Below, in pieces: positions 1 through 6,721 of a stretch of DNA of 9,202 nucleotides (the first letter of the stretch is position 1; every line of letters starts with the position of its first letter). The DNA comes from UBA5336 sp964625835. Its GTDB lineage: Bacteria; Pseudomonadota; Alphaproteobacteria; Caulobacterales; Hyphomonadaceae. The notes beneath the pieces were generated by a model. It did no database searches. It was given only the letters and a program-made list of their open reading frames with translations, and was not told the origin of the DNA. The stretch lies in contig CAZVES010000103.1 of the NCBI GenBank assembly GCA_964625835.1, positions 1 through 9,202 of the forward strand, read 5' to 3'. A program made the translations under genes and the position numbers.

Positions 1-396
1 GGCAAGTGGATCACCGGTGAGCGGCAGTTTTTCGAGAAGATCGACGATGTTGACTGGCACACGATGGGCGATGGGTTCACCTGGGACACCCAGAACCGCG
101 AACAGGATGTTACAGCCGCAACCGCCGCGTTTGAAAAAGCCCGTGAGATGATGGTCAGTGGCGACTATGATCTCTTGGTACTCGATGAGATCAACATAGC
201 GTTGCGGTATGACTATCTGACGCCGGAGACTGTGCTGGACGCGCTGAAAGCGCGGTCTGACCGAACGAGCATTGTACTCACGGGCCGCGACGCCAAACCT
301 GAAATCTGTGATTACGCCGATCTCGTCAGCGAGATGCGGGAGATCAAGCACCCTTTCAAAGCCGGGATAAAGGCTCAGCGCGGCATTGATTTTTGA
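1..396 (+). CDS. cobO: Corrinoid adenosyltransferase CobO, C-terminal part (5' truncated by window edge)
   Basis: The reading frame is open from base 1 to the TGA at 394-396, giving 131 residues of a protein normally about 200 long; the N-terminal third with the Walker A P-loop lies outside the window. CobO-type (CobA/BtuR) enzymes transfer the 5'-deoxyadenosyl group of ATP to cob(I)yrinic acid a,c-diamide or other cob(I)inamides in the cytoplasm. Visible family signatures are the MGDGFTWDTQ motif (residues 22-31 of the fragment), the LLVLDEINIAL stretch with the Walker-B-like acidic pair, the IVLTGRDA segment, and the C-terminal KHPFKAGIKAQRGIDF tail. An ATG at 64 is internal (the M of the MGDGFTW motif) and not the start. 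The gene ends before the riboswitch, so it probably belongs to an upstream transcription unit; I see no clear intrinsic terminator after it. The family call is firm; substrate preference cannot be read from the fragment. Confidence 0.95.
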   Translation, partial: GKWITGERQFFEKIDDVDWHTMGDGFTWDTQNREQDVTAATAAFEKAREMMVSGDYDLLVLDEINIALRYDYLTPETVLDALKARSDRTSIVLTGRDAKPEICDYADLVSEMREIKHPFKAGIKAQRGIDF

Positions 397-430
397 CGCT
401 GGTGCCGCGCCGCCGTTGCGAAAATACGAT

Positions 431-460
431 TTGACAGCCCCTCGCGCTTGCAGCAAATAC
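431..460 (+). promoter_or_regulatory. Candidate sigma-70-type promoter for the btuB operon
   Basis: A perfect consensus -35 hexamer TTGACA occupies 431-436. After 17 or 18 bases comes an A/T-rich hexamer (CAAATA at 454-459 or AAATAC at 455-460) as a weak -10. Weak -10 boxes are common in GC-rich alphaproteobacteria. Transcription would start about 464-468, which coincides with the first base of the riboswitch P1 stem at 467. That spacing supports the call; the start itself is inferred. Confidence 0.55.
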
Positions 461-466
461 GCCCTA

Positions 467-626
467 GATGGTGCTTCCTTAATCGGGGGCTAAGAGGGAA
501 GCCGGTGTGAATCCGGCGCTGTACCCGCAACTGTCAACCGGGAGCCGAAGGCCAATATGTCACTGGGGTGCAAGCCCTGGGAAGGCGGCCGGAAGCCTTG
601 ATCGGTGAGCCAGGAAACCTGCCATC
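467..626 (+). ncRNA. Cobalamin (adenosylcobalamin-type) riboswitch aptamer
   Basis: This is a B12 riboswitch upstream of btuB. The conserved core GAGGGAAgccGGTG at 494-507 is followed by the hairpin GCCGG/CCGGC (501-505 with 513-517), then CTGTACCCGCAACTGT at 519-534, the invariant core block. The B12 box AGCCAGGAAACCTGCC is at 608-623. The closing P1 stem pairs GATGG (467-471) with CCATC (622-626). The region between about 540 and 605 forms the variable peripheral arms. In this family ligand binding lowers expression of the downstream transport and biosynthesis genes, either by early termination or by hiding the ribosome binding site. An open reading frame passes through it in frame with btuB, but conservation of the RNA motifs shows the stretch is not coding. 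Confidence 0.96.
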
Positions 627-690
627 GCGTCGTTCGTCCGGAGGCCGGGAAGAGTTCTCAGCGGGCGGGAAGGCAAATGCCTCTCCTTTG

Positions 691-754
691 AAACGACACC
701 CGAAAGGGTCCGGCCGCCCGCATGGGGTTTCCCGTGGGGCCGATTGTCGTTTTA
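691..754 (+). terminator. Possible intrinsic terminator-like stem in the btuB leader
   Basis: The 8-bp perfect inverted repeat AAACGACA (691-698) / TGTCGTTT (745-752) encloses GC-rich inner hairpins and ends in TTTT (750-753). The A-rich 5' arm and U-rich 3' arm resemble a rho-independent terminator. However, the U run is short, partly used in the stem, and the stem is branched. It may therefore be a regulatory hairpin that controls translation instead. Confidence 0.3.
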
Positions 755-788
755 CAGCGCGCCTCATCCGACGGGCGGCAGGGCGCTT

Positions 789-794
789 GAGGGG
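789..794 (+). promoter_or_regulatory. Ribosome binding site of btuB
   Basis: GAGGGG lies 7 bases before the ATG at 802. It decides the btuB start against in-frame upstream codons such as that at 568. GGG (792-794) can also fold with CCC (799-801), and the AUG region can pair with 721-726, so access to this site may be what the riboswitch controls. Confidence 0.7.
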
Positions 795-801
795 TTTTCC
801 C

Positions 802-2646
802 ATGTTTTACAGAACCGCGCTCCTGAGCGCTGTTTCGCTCTCGCTTGCCCTGCCTGCAATCGCGCAGGATACCGATACCGATCAAACCAAGCTGGATACG
901 ATCATCGTTGAGGGCTCACGCCTTGACCAGGCCGCCACCGAAGTGGGCTCCAGCGTGACCATCATCACCGCTGAGGATATCGAGGAACTCGGCTTCGACT
1001 TTGCGCTTGACGCGGTCGCCTCTGCGCCCGGCGTGACGATCAATTCCAACGGGGCTTTCGGCGGGTCCGCCAGCGTACGCATTCGCGGCGCATCCAGCGA
1101 GCAGACCCTGGTATTGATCGACGGCGTGGCGGTGAACGACCCCACATCACCGGGCGGCGGGTTCAACTTTGCCCGCCTCGACACCGAGAACATCGAACGA
1201 ATCGAAGTGCTCAAGGGCCCCCAGTCCACCTTGTGGGGCACAGATGCCATCGGCGGCGTTGTTTCGATCACGACGAAACGCCCGGATGAGGGGCTCGGTG
1301 GCAGCGTGTTCGGCGAATATGGCTCCTTCAACACGTTTCGCGGCGGCGCATCGGTCGGCAACGCCAATGATGTCGGCGACTTCCGTCTCGCCATCGTTGG
1401 CACCAGCTCGGACGGCATTTCAAAAGCCGATGAGGACAATGGCAATAGCGAGGATGACGCCTATGAGGCGCTGACCCTGTCGGCCAAGGGCGGCCTGAAT
1501 CTTGGGGGTGATGTGCGCTTGTCTGCTGATGTGCTCTGGACCGATGCCGAATCCGAATTCGACAGCTTTTCCGGCGGCGCCCAGGGCAGTGTGGCAGACG
1601 GCGATCAGGTCAGCGAAACCGAAGAGCTCTCTGCCAACATTTCGCTCACAGGCTCGCTCTTCGATGGTCGTCTGGATAACCTTTTGCTGGTTGGTTATTC
1701 CGACATCACACGGAATAATTTCACAAATGGCGCGCCGAGCTTCGATGCTGAAGGCGACCGGACAATTCTGCGCTACCAGGGAACACTGGGCATCAATGAC
1801 AGCAATACGCTGGCGTTTGGCGCAGAACGGGAAGACGCGGCGGCCAATGATGATGACACATCCCTCAACGGGCTTTTCCTGCTCTATGAGTTCAAGCCCA
1901 CCGACACGCTGACGCTGACGGGGGGGCTGCGAAACGATGACCATGAACGGTTTGGATCAGAGACCACCGGCCGGCTTGCAGCTGCCTATAACCCCAGTGA
2001 TACGCTGACCGTGCGGGCAAGCTGGGGTCAGGGCTTCAAGGCACCGACCATCTTCCAGACGACTTTCTTCTGCTGCGGCGCGACTGAGCCCAATGCGGAT
2101 CTCCAGGCGGAAACCTCTGAAGCCTTCGATATCGGCCTCGACTGGCGCTCACCCGATGGGCGCGCGGAAGCCGGTATCACTTATTTCGACCAGGACACTG
2201 AGAACCAGATCAATTTCTCCTTCGCAGTCGGCGGCTACGAGAACATTGCAGAGGTCGAAAGCCAGGGCGTCGAAGTCTATGGCGCCTATCAGTTGACCGA
2301 TTGGCTGCGTGTGTCGGCAGATTATGCCTATATCGACGCGCAGGATGGTGACGGAAAAGCACTCGCTCGCCTCCCGGAACAGTCCGGCGACGTGACGGTA
2401 TCCATGGACCCGGCCGGTCCGTTCTCCGGGGCCGTCCTGGTGCGCTATAACGGCGAAGAGCCAAACACGAACGGCACGACGCTCGACAGCTGGACACGGG
2501 TAGACCTTACCGGCAGCTACGATCTGAACGAGCGGGTGGAGATCTTCGGGCGCGTCGAGAACCTGTTTGACGAGGAATACCAGCAGATCCTTGGCTACGG
2601 CACGCCGGACCTGTCGGGTTACGTCGGCGTGCGTTTGCGGTATTAG
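802..2646 (+). CDS. btuB: TonB-dependent vitamin B12 outer-membrane receptor BtuB
   Basis: This outer-membrane 22-strand barrel binds cobalamin or other corrinoids and imports them using TonB energy. The start at ATG 802 gives 614 residues, close to the classic E. coli BtuB length, with GAGGGG 7 bases upstream. A Sec signal peptide spans residues 1-21 (hydrophobic ALLSAVSLSLALPAIA, likely cut after AIA at 21). The TonB box region is DTIIVEG at 32-38. The plug domain runs to about 160, with SVRIRGASSEQTLVLIDG (91-108), IERIEVLKGPQSTLWG (131-146) and DAIGGVVSITTKRP (148-161). The barrel follows, including a FKAPTIFQ segment, a NLFDEEYQ motif and a C-terminal strand ending in aromatic Tyr. A vicinal Cys pair (424-425) lies in the barrel. 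The riboswitch upstream and btuFCD downstream make the B12 assignment strong; the exact corrinoid preference is unknown. Confidence 0.94.
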   Translation: MFYRTALLSAVSLSLALPAIAQDTDTDQTKLDTIIVEGSRLDQAATEVGSSVTIITAEDIEELGFDFALDAVASAPGVTINSNGAFGGSASVRIRGASSEQTLVLIDGVAVNDPTSPGGGFNFARLDTENIERIEVLKGPQSTLWGTDAIGGVVSITTKRPDEGLGGSVFGEYGSFNTFRGGASVGNANDVGDFRLAIVGTSSDGISKADEDNGNSEDDAYEALTLSAKGGLNLGGDVRLSADVLWTDAESEFDSFSGGAQGSVADGDQVSETEELSANISLTGSLFDGRLDNLLLVGYSDITRNNFTNGAPSFDAEGDRTILRYQGTLGINDSNTLAFGAEREDAAANDDDTSLNGLFLLYEFKPTDTLTLTGGLRNDDHERFGSETTGRLAAAYNPSDTLTVRASWGQGFKAPTIFQTTFFCCGATEPNADLQAETSEAFDIGLDWRSPDGRAEAGITYFDQDTENQINFSFAVGGYENIAEVESQGVEVYGAYQLTDWLRVSADYAYIDAQDGDGKALARLPEQSGDVTVSMDPAGPFSGAVLVRYNGEEPNTNGTTLDSWTRVDLTGSYDLNERVEIFGRVENLFDEEYQQILGYGTPDLSGYVGVRLRY

Positions 2647-2651
2647 CACCG

Positions 2652-3494
2652 ATGTTGCGACTGACGGTCTTATTCTTGACCATCTGGCTTTGCGCTTGCG
2701 GCGGTGATCAAACCCCGCCGCAAGCAACCAGAGACAAGCCCATGCGGATCGTCAGTCTCGACTATTGCGCTGACCAGTATGTCCTGAAGCTTGCAGATGC
2801 TGAGCAGATCCTCGCCATCTCTCCGGATGCCGTGGAAGATTTTTCCTATATGCAAGATGCGGCGATGGGCGTCCCGACCGTGCGCCCCATCGCTGAGGAT
2901 GTGCTCATCCTGAAACCTGATCTGGTCGTGCGGTCCTATGGCGGCGGGCCGAACGCGGCTGCCTTTTTCGAGCGCGCCGGTGTGCCTGTCCTGCAGGTGG
3001 GCTGGGCCTCGAATGTTGACAGCGAGGAGATGGGATCCATTCCGTCCCTGATCCTGCATATGGCGGATGGCCTGGGGCAGAGCGAGCGTGGCGAAGCACT
3101 TGTCGCCGAATTCAGAAACCGCCTTTCCGCGATTGCCGCCCGCGACGACGGTAAATTGGCCATGTACATGACGCCAGCCGGCGTCACCACCGGGCCGGGC
3201 TCCCTCGTCCACGAAATGCTGGTAGCCGCGGGACTGGAGAATTTCGAGGCAAAGCCCGGCTGGCGATCCCTCCCGCTCGAGCGCCTCGCCTATGAAAAGC
3301 CCGACATTGTTGCGGCGGCCTTTTTCGAGAGCCTGACCAATCACCCAAATGCCTGGAGTGCGTCCAGGCACCCGGTCGCCCGTGCCCAGCTCAATGGTCC
3401 GCAAGTGGTCCCGCTGCAGGGCGCATGGACCGCCTGCGGGGGCTGGTTCATCCTTGACGCCATAGAGGCGCTTGCGGATGGAGCGACGGAATGA
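2652..3494 (+). CDS. btuF: Cobalamin/corrinoid ABC transporter substrate-binding lipoprotein (BtuF-type)
   Basis: This 280-residue protein is a helical-backbone (class III) periplasmic binding protein of the BtuF/FhuD family (COG0614) that should deliver corrinoid to BtuCD. The N-terminus MLRLTVLFLTIWLCAC carries a lipobox-like L13-C14-A15-C16 followed by GGD, so it is probably lipidated at Cys16; Cys at the -2 position is unusual. The first lobe starts at RIVSLDYCADQYVLKLAD (32-49) and contains EDVLILKPDLVVRSYGG (82-98); the second contains the segment LPLERLAYEKPDIVAAAFF (208-225). Glu82 and Glu210 sit where BtuF docking glutamates that contact BtuC arginines are expected. The start follows the btuB stop by 5 bases with only a weak ribosome site, suggesting translational coupling. 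The TGA overlaps the btuC ATG (ATGA at 3491-3494). The substrate is inferred from context. Confidence 0.9.
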   Translation: MLRLTVLFLTIWLCACGGDQTPPQATRDKPMRIVSLDYCADQYVLKLADAEQILAISPDAVEDFSYMQDAAMGVPTVRPIAEDVLILKPDLVVRSYGGGPNAAAFFERAGVPVLQVGWASNVDSEEMGSIPSLILHMADGLGQSERGEALVAEFRNRLSAIAARDDGKLAMYMTPAGVTTGPGSLVHEMLVAAGLENFEAKPGWRSLPLERLAYEKPDIVAAAFFESLTNHPNAWSASRHPVARAQLNGPQVVPLQGAWTACGGWFILDAIEALADGATE

Positions 3495-4483
3495 GCCCGG
3501 CGCGCTGGCTCACACCAGGCCTGGTTGCGGCAAGCGTCATCGCGATCCTCGCAGCTTGCCTGTTGGGGTCGACACCCCTTGCAGCCGAGCGGGTCCTGGC
3601 AGCGTTTTTCGGCGGCGCGGAAGCCGGTGACAGGCTCGTGGTCTGGTCAATCCGTTTGCCCCGCGCGCTGGCGGCCTTTCTGGTCGGCGCGGCGCTTGGC
3701 CTCAGCGGGGCGGCTCTGCAGGGCCTGTTGCGCAACCCGCTGGCGGAACCGGGCGTGCTGGGTGTCTCCGCCACCGCATCGCTGGCAGCGACGTTTTCGC
3801 TTTATTACGGCTTGGTCAGCCTCAGCGCGTGGATCCTCCCACTGGCCGCCATTGCCGGGGCGCTCGCCGCCACCACTCTGCTCGCCCTCGCGGCCATCCG
3901 CACCCGATCCGTCGTGACGCTCATTCTGATCGGGGTTGGCCTTTCCAGCTTCGCCGGCGCACTGATGAGCCTGCTCATGAACCTTGCCCCCAATCCGTTT
4001 TCCCTGTCGGACATGATCAACTGGATGCTGGGCTCGGTCGCCAATCGCAGCTTTGACGAAATTACACTGGCGCTGCCCTTTATGGTCGCTGGCGCGGCGA
4101 TCCTTCTGGCGACCGGACGCGGCTTGTCAGCGCTGACCCTCGGCGAGGAAGCGGCCAGCGGCGTCGGCCTGAACCTCCGCAACCAGCGCATCTTCACAGT
4201 CCTCGGCGCCGGTCTCGCCACGGGCGCCTCGGTCGCGCTGGCAGGTGCCATCGGGTTTGTCGGCATCGTTGCCCCACACCTGATCCGGCCATTTGTGAGC
4301 CATGACCCGGCCCGCTCGCTCATTCCATCGGCGCTGCTGGCGGGTCTGATCCTCGTGATCGCAGACATTGGCGTGCGGATCATACCGACGGACAATGAGC
4401 TGAAGCTCGGCGTGGTGGCCGCCCTCATCGGTGCGCCCATCTTCGTCTGGATCGCCATGCAGAGGCGGGCCGTCCATGACTGA
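3491..4483 (+). CDS. btuC: Vitamin B12 ABC transporter permease BtuC (FecCD family)
   Basis: This 330-residue polytopic inner-membrane permease forms the translocation channel as a dimer with BtuD. Family marks are RLPRALAAFLVGAALGLSG (55-73), NPLAEPGVLG (82-91), the cytoplasmic coupling helix region LGEEAASGVGLN (217-228), GFVGIVAPHLIR (255-266) and LKLGVVAALIGAPIF (305-319). About ten hydrophobic segments are visible, for example near 8-27, 58-79, 113-134, 141-163, 191-207, 237-258, 278-297 and 307-322. Arg55/Arg58 and Arg296 lie where E. coli BtuC arginines meet BtuF. The start overlaps the btuF stop, with GGAG at 3480-3483 placed 7 bases upstream. FecCD permeases also serve siderophores and heme; the riboswitch-led operon favours B12. 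Confidence 0.93.
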   Translation: MSPARWLTPGLVAASVIAILAACLLGSTPLAAERVLAAFFGGAEAGDRLVVWSIRLPRALAAFLVGAALGLSGAALQGLLRNPLAEPGVLGVSATASLAATFSLYYGLVSLSAWILPLAAIAGALAATTLLALAAIRTRSVVTLILIGVGLSSFAGALMSLLMNLAPNPFSLSDMINWMLGSVANRSFDEITLALPFMVAGAAILLATGRGLSALTLGEEAASGVGLNLRNQRIFTVLGAGLATGASVALAGAIGFVGIVAPHLIRPFVSHDPARSLIPSALLAGLILVIADIGVRIIPTDNELKLGVVAALIGAPIFVWIAMQRRAVHD

Positions 4484-5237
4484 GCTCGTTGCCACGGACC
4501 TCACCGTGAAAGCGAAAGAGGTCACACTGGTCGGGCGCGCGAGCTTTCGCTTGTCACCGGGCGAACTCATCGCCCTGCTCGGCCCCAATGGTGCGGGCAA
4601 GACCAGCCTGATCCGTGCGAGCCTCGGCCTCGAAAAACCGAGCGGCGGAACCGCGACCCTCGGCGGTGCAGACACCCGTGGCCTCTCGCCGGTCGCGCGC
4701 GCGCGCAGCGTCGCTTATCTGCCGCAGATCCGGCCGCTGGCCTGGCCAAACACCGTGCGCGACGTGGTCGCCCTTGGCCGGTTCAGCCATGGTGCCGCCC
4801 TTGGCCGCCTCAAGGGCCGCGACGGCGAAGCGGTCGCGCGCGCGATCGCGGCTTGCGACCTGGGGCACCTCGCCCATCGCAGCGCCGACACATTGTCTGG
4901 CGGGGAGCTCGCCCGCATGCACTGCGCCCGCGCTTTTGCTGCTGAGGCTCCGCTGCTGGTCGCTGATGAGCCAACCGCCGCGCTCGATCCGCGCCACCAA
5001 TTTCGCATCCTCGACCTCATCGCGGATTTCGTCGCGAAAGGCGGCGGCGCGCTGGTTGTCCTGCATGACATCCAGCTTGCCGCCCGCTACGCGTCACGCC
5101 TGATCTGGATGAAGGACGGATGCATTGTTGCAGACGGTCCACCTGCTCAAACGCTGACAGCCGAGCGACTTGAAACCGTCTATGGCGTCCGCGCCAGCGT
5201 TGAGGGCCTGCGCGTGGACATGGCAGGGTCCGTGTGA
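4476..5237 (+). CDS. btuD: Vitamin B12 ABC transporter ATP-binding protein BtuD
   Basis: This is the 253-residue ATPase that powers BtuC. I chose ATG 4476 over the in-frame ATG at 4431 because the protein then begins MTELVATDLTV, as the family does, overlaps btuC by 8 bases and has AGAGG at 4461-4465. Motifs in order: Walker A GPNGAGKT (36-43), Q-loop Gln84 in VAYLPQ, ABC signature LSGGE (140-144), Walker B LLVADEPTAALD (160-171, with the catalytic Glu165), D-loop ALDPRH (169-174) and switch His197 in VVLHD. It matches FepC/BtuD-type ATPases in length and layout. The end overlaps the cobQ GTG start (GTGA at 5234-5237). Confidence 0.93.
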   Translation: MTELVATDLTVKAKEVTLVGRASFRLSPGELIALLGPNGAGKTSLIRASLGLEKPSGGTATLGGADTRGLSPVARARSVAYLPQIRPLAWPNTVRDVVALGRFSHGAALGRLKGRDGEAVARAIAACDLGHLAHRSADTLSGGELARMHCARAFAAEAPLLVADEPTAALDPRHQFRILDLIADFVAKGGGALVVLHDIQLAARYASRLIWMKDGCIVADGPPAQTLTAERLETVYGVRASVEGLRVDMAGSV

Positions 5238-6721
5238 CGGCGAAAGCGCTCATGCTTCAGGGGACGGGGTCCGATGTCGGCAAGTCCGTGCTCACCGCGG
5301 CGCTCTGCAGGATCGCCCGGCGGCGTGGTATGAGCGTCGCGCCATTCAAGCCGCAGAACATGTCGAACAATGCCGCCGCCTGCGCGGGTGGCGGCGAGAT
5401 CGGACGCGCCCAGGCGCTGCAGGCGCTCGCATGCGGTCTTGATCCTCATACAGACATGAACCCGGTGCTCCTCAAACCGCAGACCGACCGAACCGCGCAG
5501 ATCATCGTCCAGGGCCGCGCCATCGAGGCCCTGGACGCGCGCGATTACATGGCGCGCCGAGACCGGCTGATGGGCGCTGTCATGGAAAGCTTTGAGCGGC
5601 TGGCGAGGCGGCACGACCTCATCCTGGTCGAAGGCGCAGGCAGCCCCGCTGAAATCAATCTACGCGCCCGCGATATTGCAAATATGGGCTTTGCCCGCCG
5701 CGCCGGCGTACCCGTTTGCCTGATCGGCGACATCGAGAAAGGCGGCGTGATCGCCAGCCTTGTTGGCACGAACGCCGTGATCGATGCCAAAGATGCAGCC
5801 ATGATCGGTGGGTTCCTCGTCAACAAGTTCCGGGGTGACCCTCGCCTGTTCGATGACGGCGTGACGGAGATAGAAGCCCGCACGGGCTGGCCTTGTTTCG
5901 GTGTGATCCCCTGGCTGACGGCCAGCGCGCGGTTGCCAGCCGAGGACGCTGTGGTGCTCAGTCGCCCAGCATCCGGACGCCACGGAAAGCTCAAGATCGC
6001 CGCCCCGATGCTCAGCCGGATTGCCAATTTCGACGATGCCGATCCGCTGAGGCAGGAGCCCACCGTGGATTTCCGCTGGGTGCCGCCAGGCGAGGCGATT
6101 CCCCGCGACGCTGATGTCATTATACTGTTCGGGACCAAATCCACCCTTGGCGACCTCGCCTTCCTGCGCGCCCAGGGCTGGGACCATGACATCATCGCCC
6201 ATGCCCGCACGGGCGGCCGTGTCCTCGGCGTCTGCGGCGGATACCAGATGCTGGGGCAGACGATTACGGACCCCAGCGGCGTCGATGGCGAGCCGGGCGA
6301 GGCCGCCGGGCTCGGGCTATTGGACTTGGATACGGTCATGCTGGGCGCGAAGCAGGTGACGCCTGTCAGGGCGGCCTGCGCGTTGTCCGGCGAGGCGATC
6401 AGCGGATACGAAATTCATATCGGCAGAACGGCCGGGCCAGACACCGGGCGGCCATTCTCGGTCATCGACGGTATCGCTGAAGGCGCCCGCAGCGCGGATG
6501 GCCGCGTTGAGGGCACCTATCTCCATGGGGCTTTCGCCAGCGACAGGTTCCGCCGCGCCTGGCTCGACCGGATTGGCGCTTCGGGCGATCCGGCTTTCAA
6601 CTACGCGGTCGGCGTCGAGCGCGCGCTCGATGACCTTGCAGACGGCGTCGAGGCGGCTGTTGATATCGATGGATTGCTCGGCCTTGCGAAGCCGGTCGGC
6701 TGGGCCCCGGATAGGCCGTGA
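5234..6721 (+). CDS. cobQ: Cobyric acid synthase CobQ
   Basis: CobQ amidates four side chains (b, d, e, g) of adenosylcobyrinic acid a,c-diamide using glutamine and ATP, giving adenosylcobyric acid in the cytoplasm. The 495-residue length is normal. The N-terminal dethiobiotin-synthetase-like ATPase domain begins ALMLQGTGSDVGKSVLTAALCR with the P-loop GTGSDVGKS, then APFKPQNMSNNA, AEINLRARDIANMGFA and VCLIGDIEKGGVIASLVGT. The C-terminal class I glutamine amidotransferase domain has the nucleophile Cys334 in GVCGGYQMLG and His431 in GTYLHG; GYEIHIGRT precedes it. The start is a GTG in a GTGA overlap with btuD, with an AGGG 5 bases upstream; a later ATG at 5252 would leave the P-loop very close to the N-terminus. 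No defect is visible. The stop overlaps cbiB in the same way. Confidence 0.96.
   Translation: MTAKALMLQGTGSDVGKSVLTAALCRIARRRGMSVAPFKPQNMSNNAAACAGGGEIGRAQALQALACGLDPHTDMNPVLLKPQTDRTAQIIVQGRAIEALDARDYMARRDRLMGAVMESFERLARRHDLILVEGAGSPAEINLRARDIANMGFARRAGVPVCLIGDIEKGGVIASLVGTNAVIDAKDAAMIGGFLVNKFRGDPRLFDDGVTEIEARTGWPCFGVIPWLTASARLPAEDAVVLSRPASGRHGKLKIAAPMLSRIANFDDADPLRQEPTVDFRWVPPGEAIPRDADVIILFGTKSTLGDLAFLRAQGWDHDIIAHARTGGRVLGVCGGYQMLGQTITDPSGVDGEPGEAAGLGLLDLDTVMLGAKQVTPVRAACALSGEAISGYEIHIGRTAGPDTGRPFSVIDGIAEGARSADGRVEGTYLHGAFASDRFRRAWLDRIGASGDPAFNYAVGVERALDDLADGVEAAVDIDGLLGLAKPVGWAPDRP

Larger units (their letters stand above)
627..801 (+). promoter_or_regulatory. Structured 5' leader between riboswitch and btuB (putative expression platform)
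   Basis: About 175 nt separate the aptamer from the btuB start and contain no gene I can support. The stretch is dense in inverted repeats. An outer stem pairs 691-698 with 745-752 (AAACGACA/TGTCGTTT). Inside it are CCC-GAAA-GGG (699-708), a stem 711-715 with 738-742 (CGGCC/GGCCG) and a hairpin 721-726 with 731-736. Competing pairings are also perfect: 713-720 (GCCGCCCG) with 772-779 (CGGGCGGC); 714-721 (CCGCCCGC, sharing most of the same strand) with 661-668 (GCGGGCGG); and 721-726 (CATGGG) with 799-804 (CCCATG), which covers the btuB start codon. A small hairpin AGGC-AAAT-GCCT lies at 671-682. These mutually exclusive pairings are what an expression platform would need, but their use is inferred from complementarity alone. 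Confidence 0.5.

Noticed and set aside
397..430. Terminator for cobO just after its stop
   Set aside because: I found only weak GC pairing and no U run, so no terminator can be supported here.
568..801. In-frame N-terminal extension of btuB beginning at ATG/GTG-type codons near 568
   Set aside because: It overlaps the cobalamin riboswitch core and B12 box, and would bury the obvious signal peptide that starts at 802, which has its own ribosome binding site.
882..1445. 187-codon minus-strand open frame inside btuB
   Set aside because: It is a shadow of the plug-domain coding sequence, with low-complexity Ser/Pro content.
2670..3404. 244-codon minus-strand open frame inside btuF
   Set aside because: It lies entirely within a convincing binding-protein gene, has no recognisable motif and no start context.
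3805..4458. 217-codon minus-strand open frame inside btuC
   Set aside because: It is an antisense mirror of transmembrane codons; btuC is complete and motif-rich.
4431..4475. 15-codon N-terminal extension of btuD
   Set aside because: It lies inside the conserved C-terminal segment of btuC and adds Ser/Gly/Pro-rich residues not typical of ABC ATPases.
5545..6339. 264-codon minus-strand open frame inside cobQ
   Set aside because: It is a mirror of the high-GC codon pattern of cobQ; its Ser/Pro/Arg-rich translation resembles no family, and cobQ has intact motifs across the same stretch.
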